Below are positions 38,013-47,152 of a DNA stretch of 64,000 nt, piece after piece; the first letter of the stretch is position 1; each line of letters begins with the position of its first letter. The position numbers were made by a program, and so were the translations under genes. Origin of the DNA: an uncultured Kordia sp. (lineage in GTDB: Bacteria > Bacteroidota > Bacteroidia > Flavobacteriales > Flavobacteriaceae). Location: positions 186,001 through 250,000 of the forward strand of contig NZ_CANMEZ010000003.1 of NCBI RefSeq assembly GCF_947496985.1. Reading direction: 5' to 3'. Under the pieces are notes generated by a model. The model was not told the origin of the DNA. It did not search any database and worked only from the letters and a program-made list of their open reading frames with translations.

Positions 38013-39936
38013 AAACATATCATTACTGATTATAGCACTTGTGTCTACAAGTGCTATGTTTGGACAAAAATCTTCAGAATATACCAATCTGAAACAAAAA
38101 TATCCAAACGCGAATCAAGTTACATTACAAGAAGAAACTACCATAGAGATCAAACTCAAAAAAGGAAATCTAGAAATTACACAACGTTTCCTAGAGGAAG
38201 ATATCTATTTAAATGAGAGTGCAACGTACAAATCAAAACGATCATTAAACTTCTCTTCATTTTTTGAAATGATAGAAGTGGAAGCGTCCGCATTTAATTA
38301 TGTAAAAGGAAAATACAGAGAAACAGAAGTAAAAGAATTCAAAGAAAAAGATGAATTAGATAAATCCTTTCATGATGATACAAAATCATTAAACTTTATC
38401 TATCCTAACTTAAAAGAAGGTTCAAAAACGAAACTTGAATATGCTGAAAAAGTGAAAAATCCTCGTTTCTTAAGTCCATTTTATTTTGGAGGATTTTCGC
38501 CTGTAAAACATCGAAAAGTAACCATAATTGCTGATAAAGATATTTCGTTACAGTTTAAAGAATTCAATACAGAAAACATTCCAATTAACTTCTCTAAAAA
38601 AGAAAAAAGAGGAAACATCGTCTATACGTGGGAAATTCAAAATATAGACAAAATTGATTATGAGGAAAACGTTCCAACGTATAAAAACATATTGCCACAT
38701 ATTGTTCCAATCATCACATCTTACAAAGATGAAGATAATAAAGATGTGAAATTATTAGGTGAAGTTTCTGATTTATATAATTGGTATTATTCATTGGTAA
38801 AAGATGTAAACACACAAGAATGTGATCAAGAGCTAGTGACAATTGTCAACGAAATAACTGCCGACAAAGCCAATGATTTAGAAAAAGTAAGAGCAATTTA
38901 CTATTGGGTACAAAAAAATATAAAATACATTGCTTTTGAGTACGCTTTAGGAGGTTTTGTGCCAAGGGAAGCAAATGACGTATACAAAAAGAAATATGGC
39001 GATTGTAAAGACAATTCGAGCATCTTAGCAACGATGTTAGACATTGCCGGACTCAAAGGAAACCTTACGTGGATTGGTACACGAACCATTCCGTATTCTT
39101 ACGAAGAAGTACCAACGCCAATTGTAGACAATCACATGATTTTGTCGTATCAATATGAAGGGAAAACATACTTTTTAGATGCGACAGGTAGATATTTACC
39201 AATTGATTTCCCTTCGTCTTTCATACAAGGGAAAGAAGCGTTAATCGGAAATGGAGAAGGTGACTTTAGAATAGAAGAAGTTCCTGTAATAGATGCCATG
39301 CGAAATGCTACAATTGACACAACGTATATCTCAATTGACGGTGAAAACATTGTTGGAAAGGGGAAAATAGAACTCTCTGGTTATGAAAAAAATCACTATT
39401 TCAATTACTTGGAAAGTATCAAGTCAGACGAGAAACGTACATCTTTCTACAACAGTATTTTACGTAAAGGAAGTAATAGCTTTTTAGTAGACAATTTTAA
39501 AGAAAAAAACCTATATGAATATGATGAAAACTTTATAGTAGAATACGATTTCAATATTGCAAACTATGTGAAAAGTATTGATGATGAAATTTATGTAAAC
39601 CTGAATCTAATCAAAGATTTATCTTCTTTCAAAACAAAGAAAGACAGAAAACATGAAATCAAAAACACGTACAAAATTCATTATAACTATCAAACAATAT
39701 TTGCCATTCCAGAAGGCTATGAAGTATCATATATGCCCGAAAATATTGAAGTTAAAAACGAATGGATTCGATCAGCAATAACATACAAACAAGAAGAAAA
39801 TCGAATACTGTATAGTCATAATGGTGAATTGAATTATTTAAGTTTATCTATTGAACAACAGAAAAAAGTAAACAAGTTGATCAAAAAAATTGAAAAAAAC
39901 TTTAAAGAAATTATCGTTTTAAAAAAGAAATCATAA
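37981..39936 (+). CDS. DUF3857/transglutaminase-like protein, catalytic triad intact
   Basis: A 651-residue secreted protein; the start at 37981 gives a proper signal peptide (ISLLIIALVSTSAMFGQ), while a longer frame from 37909 lies entirely within the previous gene. The N-terminal 260 residues are DUF3857, a beta-sandwich. A transglutaminase-like cysteine protease fold follows with Cys342 (YGDCKDNSSIL), His385 (VDNHMILSY) and Asp400 (FLDATGRY), so it is probably an active peptidase or amidase. A C-terminal DUF2569-like beta region ends it. It overlaps the MORN gene by 32 bp and is followed after 3 bp by a paralogue, so the three are one operon. Substrate unknown. Confidence 0.82.
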   Translation: MEKYTSQKLFKNISLLIIALVSTSAMFGQKSSEYTNLKQKYPNANQVTLQEETTIEIKLKKGNLEITQRFLEEDIYLNESATYKSKRSLNFSSFFEMIEVEASAFNYVKGKYRETEVKEFKEKDELDKSFHDDTKSLNFIYPNLKEGSKTKLEYAEKVKNPRFLSPFYFGGFSPVKHRKVTIIADKDISLQFKEFNTENIPINFSKKEKRGNIVYTWEIQNIDKIDYEENVPTYKNILPHIVPIITSYKDEDNKDVKLLGEVSDLYNWYYSLVKDVNTQECDQELVTIVNEITADKANDLEKVRAIYYWVQKNIKYIAFEYALGGFVPREANDVYKKKYGDCKDNSSILATMLDIAGLKGNLTWIGTRTIPYSYEEVPTPIVDNHMILSYQYEGKTYFLDATGRYLPIDFPSSFIQGKEALIGNGEGDFRIEEVPVIDAMRNATIDTTYISIDGENIVGKGKIELSGYEKNHYFNYLESIKSDEKRTSFYNSILRKGSNSFLVDNFKEKNLYEYDENFIVEYDFNIANYVKSIDDEIYVNLNLIKDLSSFKTKKDRKHEIKNTYKIHYNYQTIFAIPEGYEVSYMPENIEVKNEWIRSAITYKQEENRILYSHNGELNYLSLSIEQQKKVNKLIKKIEKNFKEIIVLKKKS

Positions 39937-39939
39937 TAT

Positions 39940-41904
39940 ATGAAAAAAATACTCATAACTTTATTTGTGACGTTATCAATTCAAGCGATAATAGCACAGG
40001 AAATGGCTGAATTTAAATCTTATGACTGGGAAGAAAATCCAAACTATACCATAGATGAAAGTGAAAAAGATGAACAAATCATAACCTTAAAAGAACAAGT
40101 GATCACAGAGTTTTTCTTTGAAAATGAAAACTCATTTGTAGAATATTTCTTGGAACACAGAATTGTTTGGTTAAACTCAGATGAAAAAATAGAAGACTAC
40201 AACAAAATCTATATTCCATATGCGACAAGTTCTAATTTAGAAGTAAGTAAAGCGCGTGTAATCAACAAAAAAGGAGAAATTTTAGAGCTAGATAAATCTA
40301 AAGTATTATCTGCTATTGACGAAGAAACAGGAAGCAAATACACTTATTTTGCATTAGAAGGAATTGAAAAAGGGAGTTTTATTGAATACTTCTATGTTGT
40401 AAAAAAACGTCCAAGTTACAAAGGAAGAAAACTATCATTACAAACATCACATCCTAAAAAAGAAGTAAAATTTGATTTATACGCTCCTACAAATTTATTA
40501 TTTGCATTCAAAAGCTACAACGGAGTGCCAGAAGTGGTAAGAGATACAATTCTCAAAGAAAAAAAACATTGGAATATTCGTATGGATAATGTTGAATCGT
40601 TGGAAAGAGAGGCACAATCTGCGTACAATGCGCAAAGAGGTTTTGTAGTGTATAAATTGGATAAAAACCTTGCGTCAGGTGTAAACAATATTTCTTCTTA
40701 CGGAGAGGTATCACAAAACATCTACAGTTATTACTATCCTGAGTATTCGAAAAAGGAGAAAAAGAAAATCAAGAAGTTTATTGCTGAAGCGGGAATTGAT
40801 AAACTTACTGATCAAGAAGAAATTATCAGAACCTTAGAACGATTCATAAAAACAAATGTATTCAGTTCAGAAGGAGTTGATTATAATTTAGAAGAAACGC
40901 TAGATAAAAAAGTAGCGAGTGAATCTGGTTTTACGAGCTTATATACGGCAGTTTTAAATACATTGGGAATTAAAAATCAAATCGTAATAACTTCAGATAG
41001 AAGAGATTTAAAATTTGATAAAAAGTTTGAAGCAAACAACTTCCTAAGAGATTTCTTAATATACATTCCAAAATATAAAAAATACCTTTCACCAACAGAG
41101 CTTGATAGTAGATATGGCTTTCCTCCAGCAAATTTAACGGATAACTATGGCTTATTCATCAAAGAAGTAAAAGTTGGCGATTACAAATCGGCAGTTGGAA
41201 AAATAAAGTATATAAAGCCTATCAAAGCGAATAAAACTGTTGATAAAATGAACTTTGAAGTATCATTTGATGAAGATGACCTTACCATCATAAACGTGGA
41301 TTTCACCAACGAACTTACAGGATACTACGCATTATATGTACAAGCGTTTTCAAATCTTTTCAATGAAGAACAACGAACAGAATTGATGGAAGGTTTCGGA
41401 AAAAGAATTCATAAAGATGCTGAAATTATTAGTAAAAAAATGACAAATGAAGCTCCTGAATTATTTGGAGTAAAGCCTTTAATAGTAAACACAACTGTAG
41501 AATCGGATGCACTAGTAGAAAAAGCTGGAAAAAAATACCTATTCAAAGTTGGAGATTTAATCGGGCAACAAATGCAATTATATCAAGAAAAAAAGCGTGT
41601 GATGCCAGTTGAGAATGAATTTCAACGTAGCTATGTACGAACAATTAAAGTAAACATTCCTGAAGGTTATCAAATAAGTAATTTGGATGATATAAAAATT
41701 GACAATTCATACATAAGAAAAGGGAAAAAGGCACTTTCTTTCTTATCTGATTATGAACTCAAAGACAATGTATTAACGATTGTAGCCAACGAATATTACC
41801 GAATGAATATTGTTGCTGCATCTGAATATGAAGAATACAGAAAAGTGATCAATAGTGCAGCGGATTTCAATAAAATCACTCTTATCTTAGAACCAAAAGG
41901 ATAA
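39940..41904 (+). CDS. DUF3857/transglutaminase-like protein, catalytic residues lost
   Basis: A 654-residue paralogue of the preceding protein, with a signal peptide (LITLFVTLSIQAIIAQ) and the same layout: DUF3857, transglutaminase-like core, C-terminal beta region. In the ungapped alignment with the neighbour around KVASESGFTSLYTAVL, the catalytic Cys is replaced by Glu328, and the His and Asp positions are also not conserved (RDFLIYIPKYKKYLSPTEL). It is therefore likely a pseudoenzyme that binds or regulates the active partner. Three bases separate the genes; a hairpin follows. Confidence 0.8.
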   Translation: MKKILITLFVTLSIQAIIAQEMAEFKSYDWEENPNYTIDESEKDEQIITLKEQVITEFFFENENSFVEYFLEHRIVWLNSDEKIEDYNKIYIPYATSSNLEVSKARVINKKGEILELDKSKVLSAIDEETGSKYTYFALEGIEKGSFIEYFYVVKKRPSYKGRKLSLQTSHPKKEVKFDLYAPTNLLFAFKSYNGVPEVVRDTILKEKKHWNIRMDNVESLEREAQSAYNAQRGFVVYKLDKNLASGVNNISSYGEVSQNIYSYYYPEYSKKEKKKIKKFIAEAGIDKLTDQEEIIRTLERFIKTNVFSSEGVDYNLEETLDKKVASESGFTSLYTAVLNTLGIKNQIVITSDRRDLKFDKKFEANNFLRDFLIYIPKYKKYLSPTELDSRYGFPPANLTDNYGLFIKEVKVGDYKSAVGKIKYIKPIKANKTVDKMNFEVSFDEDDLTIINVDFTNELTGYYALYVQAFSNLFNEEQRTELMEGFGKRIHKDAEIISKKMTNEAPELFGVKPLIVNTTVESDALVEKAGKKYLFKVGDLIGQQMQLYQEKKRVMPVENEFQRSYVRTIKVNIPEGYQISNLDDIKIDNSYIRKGKKALSFLSDYELKDNVLTIVANEYYRMNIVAASEYEEYRKVINSAADFNKITLILEPKG

Positions 41905-41920
41905 TATACTAACATTTAAT

Positions 41921-41969
41921 ACTCAAATGAATCTCTAGAAGTAAATACTTTCTGCTGATTCATTTGAGT
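41921..41969 (+). terminator. Hairpin ending the MORN/DUF3857 operon
   Basis: ACTCAAATGAATC / GATTCATTTGAGT, a 13-bp perfect stem with a 23-nt loop, 16 bp after the stop codon. No T run, so it may stabilise the mRNA end rather than terminate. Confidence 0.5.
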
Positions 41970-42140
41970 GTAAAATGATAAAAATCTTTAAAATGTATTG
42001 CAATTTGAAATGCATTTTAAAGATTATTTCTTCATAAATTTCACAAAAATTAAATCATTTATATTGGACTAGCGATTTGCATTGTGCCATGTTAAAAAAA
42101 TTAAATTCTAATTTGTGAAAATCACTCAATAATTTTCAGA

Positions 42141-44165
42141 ATGACAAAACGAAAATATAGGTGTAGTATTATAATCTTTTTAATAAGTTGTGCGTTATCA
42201 ATACTACATGCGCAGGAACTAACGACAGTTGAAAAAAAAGACCTTCCAGAGTATATAATTGTAACAGATGTTACTAAAAAAATAGAAGAACTCAATGATA
42301 GTTTAGCTATAGCAAAAGCTGAAAATAATACGCATAGTCAAATACAGCTATTATATCGTAAAGCTCGAATCTTAGCAAAAGAAAAACAAACAGAAGAAGC
42401 TAAAAAGAACTATACGGAAGGCATACAACTTTTCGAAAATACAAGAGACAATCAAAGCAAAGTGAAGTTCTTGACAGGATTGGGAGCACTTTCAGACCTG
42501 GAAGGAGACGCAGAAAATGCCGAAAAATACTTTAAAGAAGCAATTAAAATTGCAAAACAGCATAAATTGACAGCGGGAATCACTTGGGTTTTATTTCATA
42601 ATGGAGAAAATTACATTCAACCCTATCGATTAACTAAAGATGAATTAATATATATAGTTGATTTTGCAAATAGATACTTATACAGTTCACCACAATTAAC
42701 ATTAGCCGCGAGTCATTGGTTAATAAATCAATCAGGAGATCAAAAAAAGTATGCGATAGACGGACATGTTTATGCAGGTTTAGTATATAGAGATTGGGGA
42801 CAATTTGATAAGTCTTTAGAGCAGTTTTATCTAGCACAAAAGGTTGGTGAACAATATTCTTTTGTAGAAAAGTCTAAATACTCACCATTATTAAACATTT
42901 CCGCAATTTATGATATGCAAGGGCAGCGTGAAAAATCGCTCGAAATTATAAAAAAAGTCATTGTTGCTGCAACAAAAGATAAAGATGATTGGGCGTTAGC
43001 TTATGCTTTAAAAGATTTGGGAATCACATTGATGCAATCTGGAGAATACAACACTTCCGAAAAGCAATTTTTAGCGTGTATTCCAATAATGGAAAAGCTT
43101 AATAATCAACGTGGAGTTGGTGTGTGTTATTCCAACCTATCTAATATTTACTTAGAAAGAAAAGAATATGGTAAAACAAAAGAAAGCATAGCAAAAGCAT
43201 TAAAAATACTAAAAGCTACGAATTACGATCAGTTGTATGCGTCCACATTATTAGTAGAATCTAATATGTATCAACAATTAGGCGACTGGGGAAAATCTGC
43301 AAAATTGATCAATCAAAGTTTAGAGATATCTAAGCGTATTCAGGCATTAGATTATGTTATGGGCGGTTACATCTATATGATGAATTATTATAAGCATAAA
43401 GATAACGCCACTCTTTTAGCTAAATATGCTGATAGCCTTATTAAAACACATGAAAAGTATTATAAAGAAACTCGTATTCACGAAACTGAAAACTTGAAAA
43501 TTAGGTATGAAACAGAGAAAAAAGAAGCGCAACTAATTGTTCAGAAAAAATTAAATGCTTCTTTAAATGCGGAAAACACCTTGCAAAAACGTTTACGAAA
43601 CACTATGTTTTTCATTCTTTTATTAAGTAGTATTGTGTTGTTATTATTTTTTAATAGATATAAACTTCGTAATCGATTGATGCATGAACAGGAAAAAAGA
43701 AACCTTATAGAAAAGAAACAGCTCGAAGAACAAATGAATCATAAACAACGCGAATTAGCGACGATGACGTTACAAATGTTGAAAAAAAATGAGTTGCTCC
43801 AACAATTATCTAAAAATATAAAAAAACTAGAATACAAAAGTGGTAATGAATCTCAAAAGGAAGTGAAAAAACTAAAAGAAATGATTCAAAGCCAAAATCG
43901 ACTCGATCAAGATTGGTCTACTTTTAAAATTCATTTCGATGGTGTACATCCAAATTTCTTCAATCGTTTACGTGAAATAATTAACAATCTTACTCTACAA
44001 GACGAGCGTCATTGTTGTTATATTAAAATGGGTTTATCTACAAAAGAAATTGCGCAATTAATGAATATCAGTTCTTCCAGTGTTCAAATGGCGCGTTATC
44101 GACTCAAAAAGAAACTAGAACTTGGGAAAGAAGAAGAGATTTATAATTTCATAAATAGCTTATAA
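42141..44165 (+). CDS. Membrane-bound TPR regulator with C-terminal HTH
   Basis: A 674-residue one-component regulator of a type common in Flavobacteriia. A signal sequence (CSIIIFLISCALSILHAQ) is followed by TPRs over residues about 60-450 (AEKYFKEAIKIAK, YSNLSNIYLERKEYGKTKES). One membrane helix lies near residues 490-508 (MFFILLLSSIVLLLFF), then a cytoplasmic coiled coil (about 510-585) and a LuxR/GerE-like helix-turn-helix (about 633-660; STKEIAQLMNISSSSVQMAR). It senses something in the periplasm with the TPRs and binds DNA from the membrane. The phased direct repeat in the next gap and the crystallin gene after it are likely targets. Confidence 0.8.
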   Translation: MTKRKYRCSIIIFLISCALSILHAQELTTVEKKDLPEYIIVTDVTKKIEELNDSLAIAKAENNTHSQIQLLYRKARILAKEKQTEEAKKNYTEGIQLFENTRDNQSKVKFLTGLGALSDLEGDAENAEKYFKEAIKIAKQHKLTAGITWVLFHNGENYIQPYRLTKDELIYIVDFANRYLYSSPQLTLAASHWLINQSGDQKKYAIDGHVYAGLVYRDWGQFDKSLEQFYLAQKVGEQYSFVEKSKYSPLLNISAIYDMQGQREKSLEIIKKVIVAATKDKDDWALAYALKDLGITLMQSGEYNTSEKQFLACIPIMEKLNNQRGVGVCYSNLSNIYLERKEYGKTKESIAKALKILKATNYDQLYASTLLVESNMYQQLGDWGKSAKLINQSLEISKRIQALDYVMGGYIYMMNYYKHKDNATLLAKYADSLIKTHEKYYKETRIHETENLKIRYETEKKEAQLIVQKKLNASLNAENTLQKRLRNTMFFILLLSSIVLLLFFNRYKLRNRLMHEQEKRNLIEKKQLEEQMNHKQRELATMTLQMLKKNELLQQLSKNIKKLEYKSGNESQKEVKKLKEMIQSQNRLDQDWSTFKIHFDGVHPNFFNRLREIINNLTLQDERHCCYIKMGLSTKEIAQLMNISSSSVQMARYRLKKKLELGKEEEIYNFINSL

Positions 44166-44287
44166 AAAGCATGTGTTTTTTAATTCTCGTTACGCTTATC
44201 ATTCTACATTTTTACTACAAACGAATGAATAGTGAAAATTTGTTAAAATTAAATAATGTTTTAATTATTAGTTGTTTACGTGTTTGT

Positions 44288-44338
44288 GTAGAAGGTTTGT
44301 ATAACCTGTTTTAACAAATTGTAGAAGATTTGTATAAC
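44288..44338. repeat. Phased 18-bp direct repeat upstream of the crystallin gene
   Basis: GTAGAAGGTTTGTATAAC (44288-44305) and GTAGAAGATTTGTATAAC (44321-44338), one mismatch, spaced 33 bp start to start, about three helical turns, so both face the same side of DNA. Likely activator sites; the upstream membrane HTH regulator is the first candidate. Confidence 0.5.
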
Positions 44339-44442
44339 TCAAAAGTGATAGACGAGTGTGTGTTTCTGTATTTCTTTGTATTCACAATTCAATCATAGAA
44401 TTGTTTACCAAAAAAATATATTAACTAAAAAAACACAAAATT

Positions 44443-45906
44443 ATGTCAACATGTAATGTATCATTTTTTAAAGATGATGACTTTGATGGTCGCTATAAAA
44501 ACTATGATGGAGCAAGAAATGTTTCTGATTTAGAAGACGTGCACTGGCACGATCATGACGGCGATAACATGAAAGATGATATCAGCTCTATTACAACAAG
44601 TACACAAACATGGATTCGTGTATACTCTAAAGCAAATTATCAAGGAAGAACTGCATTGATTGGACCCAATGCAAGAATAAAAATGGAAGATTTGATGGAT
44701 GATAACGGTGAAGATGATATGGATGACACCATTGAAAGTTTTCAATTATTTGATCATGAACCAAGTTTCAATACAACCAATGTTATTAATAACTTTATTG
44801 CATTGTATCCAGGTTCTGATCATGATCGAAAAAACAATATTTATAACAGTGAATTTTACGCACAAAATGTAAAATACCGTATTTATGATCCTGTAATTAC
44901 GTTAGGTTCTTCGAAAGCTTCTTTTAGAATTGATTTAGAGCATATTCAATTAGAAACCAATGATAAGGCAACTGTAACCTTTGGAATGGATTTTAGTGGA
45001 AATTATATAGATCAAGTTGAAGTTACCTATACAATGGCAGATGCGACTCAAATTCCTGATTGGGTCATTAAAATTGTAGATGGCGCTATTGATGTTGCTG
45101 CAGATGCTGCTAAAATTATTGCAGATGGTGCAGAAATTGTAATTACAGATGGCGTAGGTGTTGTTGCGACTGTTGAAACGAATAAAATTATTGATTATAC
45201 AGCCAAGGCAGTTACATTTTGCGTAGACCATTTAAATACAGTTTTAAATGCTGTTTTTAATTATCAAGATGATGGAGGAACGATGTACTTCGCCGGAATT
45301 GTATCACATAGTATCGCACGTTCTGTATTGGCGTATTATGAAGAAATATTTGGACCAGATACGAATCCAGTGAAAACATTTACATACCAAAACTTTTTAA
45401 GTTCTATGGGCGTTTCTAGTTTTGATAACTCAAGAGAAAATCCTTTTGTAGAATTTAAAGAGAATGATTATGATTACAGAGCATATTATCCTGATAATAC
45501 ATTCTTTTATGCGCAAGGTGGATCGTTATCTTCTGTAAAAATTGACGCAGTCACTGGTTTTCAAAAAGACGATCATTTAATTATGCAATCTATTTATGAT
45601 CCTAAAGGAAATTTATTTTCGATTGTAGGAAGTATTGATATTTTTGGAAGAAATCATGATGATGACTATACATCGCCAGCTTCTGGAATTGTAACATATA
45701 ATAAAGAGCAACAAATGATTCATATTGGACAAGATGGTACAGTTACAAATATTAATTACAACTCTTTACAAGATGCATATCAAGATAAAATGTTATCAGC
45801 ATTAAACAGTACGGCAAATACATTTGATATGGACATTACAGATCACCAGTACGGATTAATTGATGCTTCTATGCGTGTGTTAGCAGCAACCAAAGCAGGA
45901 ATGTAA
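44443..45906 (+). CDS. Beta/gamma-crystallin-fold N-terminus with large unknown domain
   Basis: A 487-residue protein without a recognisable signal peptide. Residues 1-105 form one beta/gamma-crystallin unit with two Greek keys (CNVSFFKDDDFDGRYKNYDG; WIRVYSKANYQGRTALIGPN), each ending in a DDxxSS/DDTIES-like calcium motif; the segment is very acidic. Residues 120-487 are not assignable; an Ala-rich helical stretch (AIDVAADAAKIIADGAEI) sits at about 210-235. Its own unit: phased repeats upstream, a good terminator downstream. Probably calcium-binding; whether it leaves the cell is unknown. Confidence 0.72.
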   Translation: MSTCNVSFFKDDDFDGRYKNYDGARNVSDLEDVHWHDHDGDNMKDDISSITTSTQTWIRVYSKANYQGRTALIGPNARIKMEDLMDDNGEDDMDDTIESFQLFDHEPSFNTTNVINNFIALYPGSDHDRKNNIYNSEFYAQNVKYRIYDPVITLGSSKASFRIDLEHIQLETNDKATVTFGMDFSGNYIDQVEVTYTMADATQIPDWVIKIVDGAIDVAADAAKIIADGAEIVITDGVGVVATVETNKIIDYTAKAVTFCVDHLNTVLNAVFNYQDDGGTMYFAGIVSHSIARSVLAYYEEIFGPDTNPVKTFTYQNFLSSMGVSSFDNSRENPFVEFKENDYDYRAYYPDNTFFYAQGGSLSSVKIDAVTGFQKDDHLIMQSIYDPKGNLFSIVGSIDIFGRNHDDDYTSPASGIVTYNKEQQMIHIGQDGTVTNINYNSLQDAYQDKMLSALNSTANTFDMDITDHQYGLIDASMRVLAATKAGM

Positions 45907-45950
45907 TCGTATTCAAATGAACAAATAAGAATTATCATTCTTAGAAGCGA

Positions 45951-45986
45951 AATAGCTTTCAGAATTTTTCTGGAAGCTATTTTTTG
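45951..45986 (+). terminator. Terminator after the crystallin gene
   Basis: AATAGCTTTCAG / CTGGAAGCTATT with one G-T pair, 7-nt loop and a T run (TTTTTTG). Ends the rightward transcript and faces the RluA-type gene ending at 45991. Confidence 0.8.
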
Positions 45987-45990
45987 TAAA

Positions 45991-46686
45991 TTAATTACAG
46001 GCGTCCCAAATGGGATCTTTTGGTGTTGGCGCTATAATTTCTACTTGTTCTTTCTTTACAGGATGTGTGAAAACTAACTTGCGTGCATGTAAATGTATGC
46101 TTGCATCTTTATTGGAACGATTAAAACCATACTTTAAATCACCTTTAATTGCACAATCAATCGTTGCCAATTGCGCTCTAATTTGATGATGTCTTCCTGT
46201 ATGTAATGCAATTTCTAACAAAACGTAACGATCAAGTTTTTTCTTAACTGTATACTCTAAAATGGCTTTTTTACTTCCGTCAATTTCTTTAGAAAATGCC
46301 GTCGATTTGTTATTCTTCGGATTCTTGCGAAGCCAATGAGTTAACATATCATTTGATTTTGGCGGTGTGTTTTTAACAACTGCCCAGTACGTTTTCTTTG
46401 TTTTTTTCTCTACAAACTGAAGATTCAATCGCGGTAAAGCTTTGGAAGTTCTTGCAAAAACAACAATACCAGTTGTAGGTCTGTCTAAACGGTGTACAAC
46501 ACCTAAAAACACATTTCCAGGCTTATTATATTTTTTAGCAATATATTCCTTTACAACATCGCTCAGTGGTTTATCTCCAGTTTTGTCACCTTGCACAATA
46601 TCTCCAGCACGTTTATTAACAACAATCACATGATTATCTTCATAAAGCACTTGTAAGTTATTTTTTGTGGAAATTATTTTAGACAT
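45991..46686 (-). CDS. RluA-family pseudouridine synthase
   Basis: A 231-residue enzyme of the RluA group. The catalytic Asp lies in VHRLDRPTTGIVVFARTSKA, and the N-terminal LYEDNHVIVVNKRAGDIVQG and C-terminal LHTGRHHQIRAQLATID complete the fold. No S4 domain is present, so it resembles the short RluC/TruC-like members. It isomerises specific uridines in rRNA or tRNA; the site cannot be told. A four-helix-bundle gene lies 36 bp upstream, transcribed the same way. Confidence 0.92.
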   Translation of the reverse strand: MSKIISTKNNLQVLYEDNHVIVVNKRAGDIVQGDKTGDKPLSDVVKEYIAKKYNKPGNVFLGVVHRLDRPTTGIVVFARTSKALPRLNLQFVEKKTKKTYWAVVKNTPPKSNDMLTHWLRKNPKNNKSTAFSKEIDGSKKAILEYTVKKKLDRYVLLEIALHTGRHHQIRAQLATIDCAIKGDLKYGFNRSNKDASIHLHARKLVFTHPVKKEQVEIIAPTPKDPIWDACN

Positions 46687-46721
46687 GCGTCAGATGGTTA
46701 GATTATTGAATTGTTGGATAT

Positions 46722-47075
46722 TTATGTTTTTAATATCGTTGTAAATTTAGAAATCATTTTGATAATTACGTGAAGTTCTTTGATGAGTTTTTGTAAATCT
46801 TCTTTTGAAAGAAATCCCAAATCATTCGCAATTAACAATTGTGTTTCTATTTCATAAGCTGAACCAACAGCAATTCTTAAAAATCGAATAAAATCTTTAT
46901 TTGAATCTCTTGAAGTTCCTTCCGCTATGTTTGAAGGAATTGATACGCTAGCTCTGCGTAATTGATTTATTAAGCCAAATTTTTCTAATGCTGGAAACTT
47001 TGATGTCGTGTTGTAGATTGATGCACAAAACAACCTACTTTTTTTCCAAATTTCTAATTCTTTAAAACGGTGCAT
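46722..47075 (-). CDS. Four-helix-bundle protein (23S rRNA IVS type)
   Basis: A 117-residue all-helical protein. The pattern ELEIWKKSRLFCASIYNTTS, FGLINQLRRASVSIPSNIAE, GTSRDSNKDFIRFLRIAVGS and AYEIETQLLIANDLGFL is diagnostic of the family first seen inside intervening sequences of 23S rRNA genes. The pentameric bundle has unknown function and often travels as a free gene. No rRNA flanks it here. It lies between panB and the RluA-type gene, on the same strand. Confidence 0.9.
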   Translation of the reverse strand: MHRFKELEIWKKSRLFCASIYNTTSKFPALEKFGLINQLRRASVSIPSNIAEGTSRDSNKDFIRFLRIAVGSAYEIETQLLIANDLGFLSKEDLQKLIKELHVIIKMISKFTTILKT

Positions 47076-47152
47076 ACTATCATATTTATTTATTAAATAT
47101 GAGCATCTCAGGAGGAAAAAATCTACAATCTAAAAGTCTAAGAAAGTCTAGT

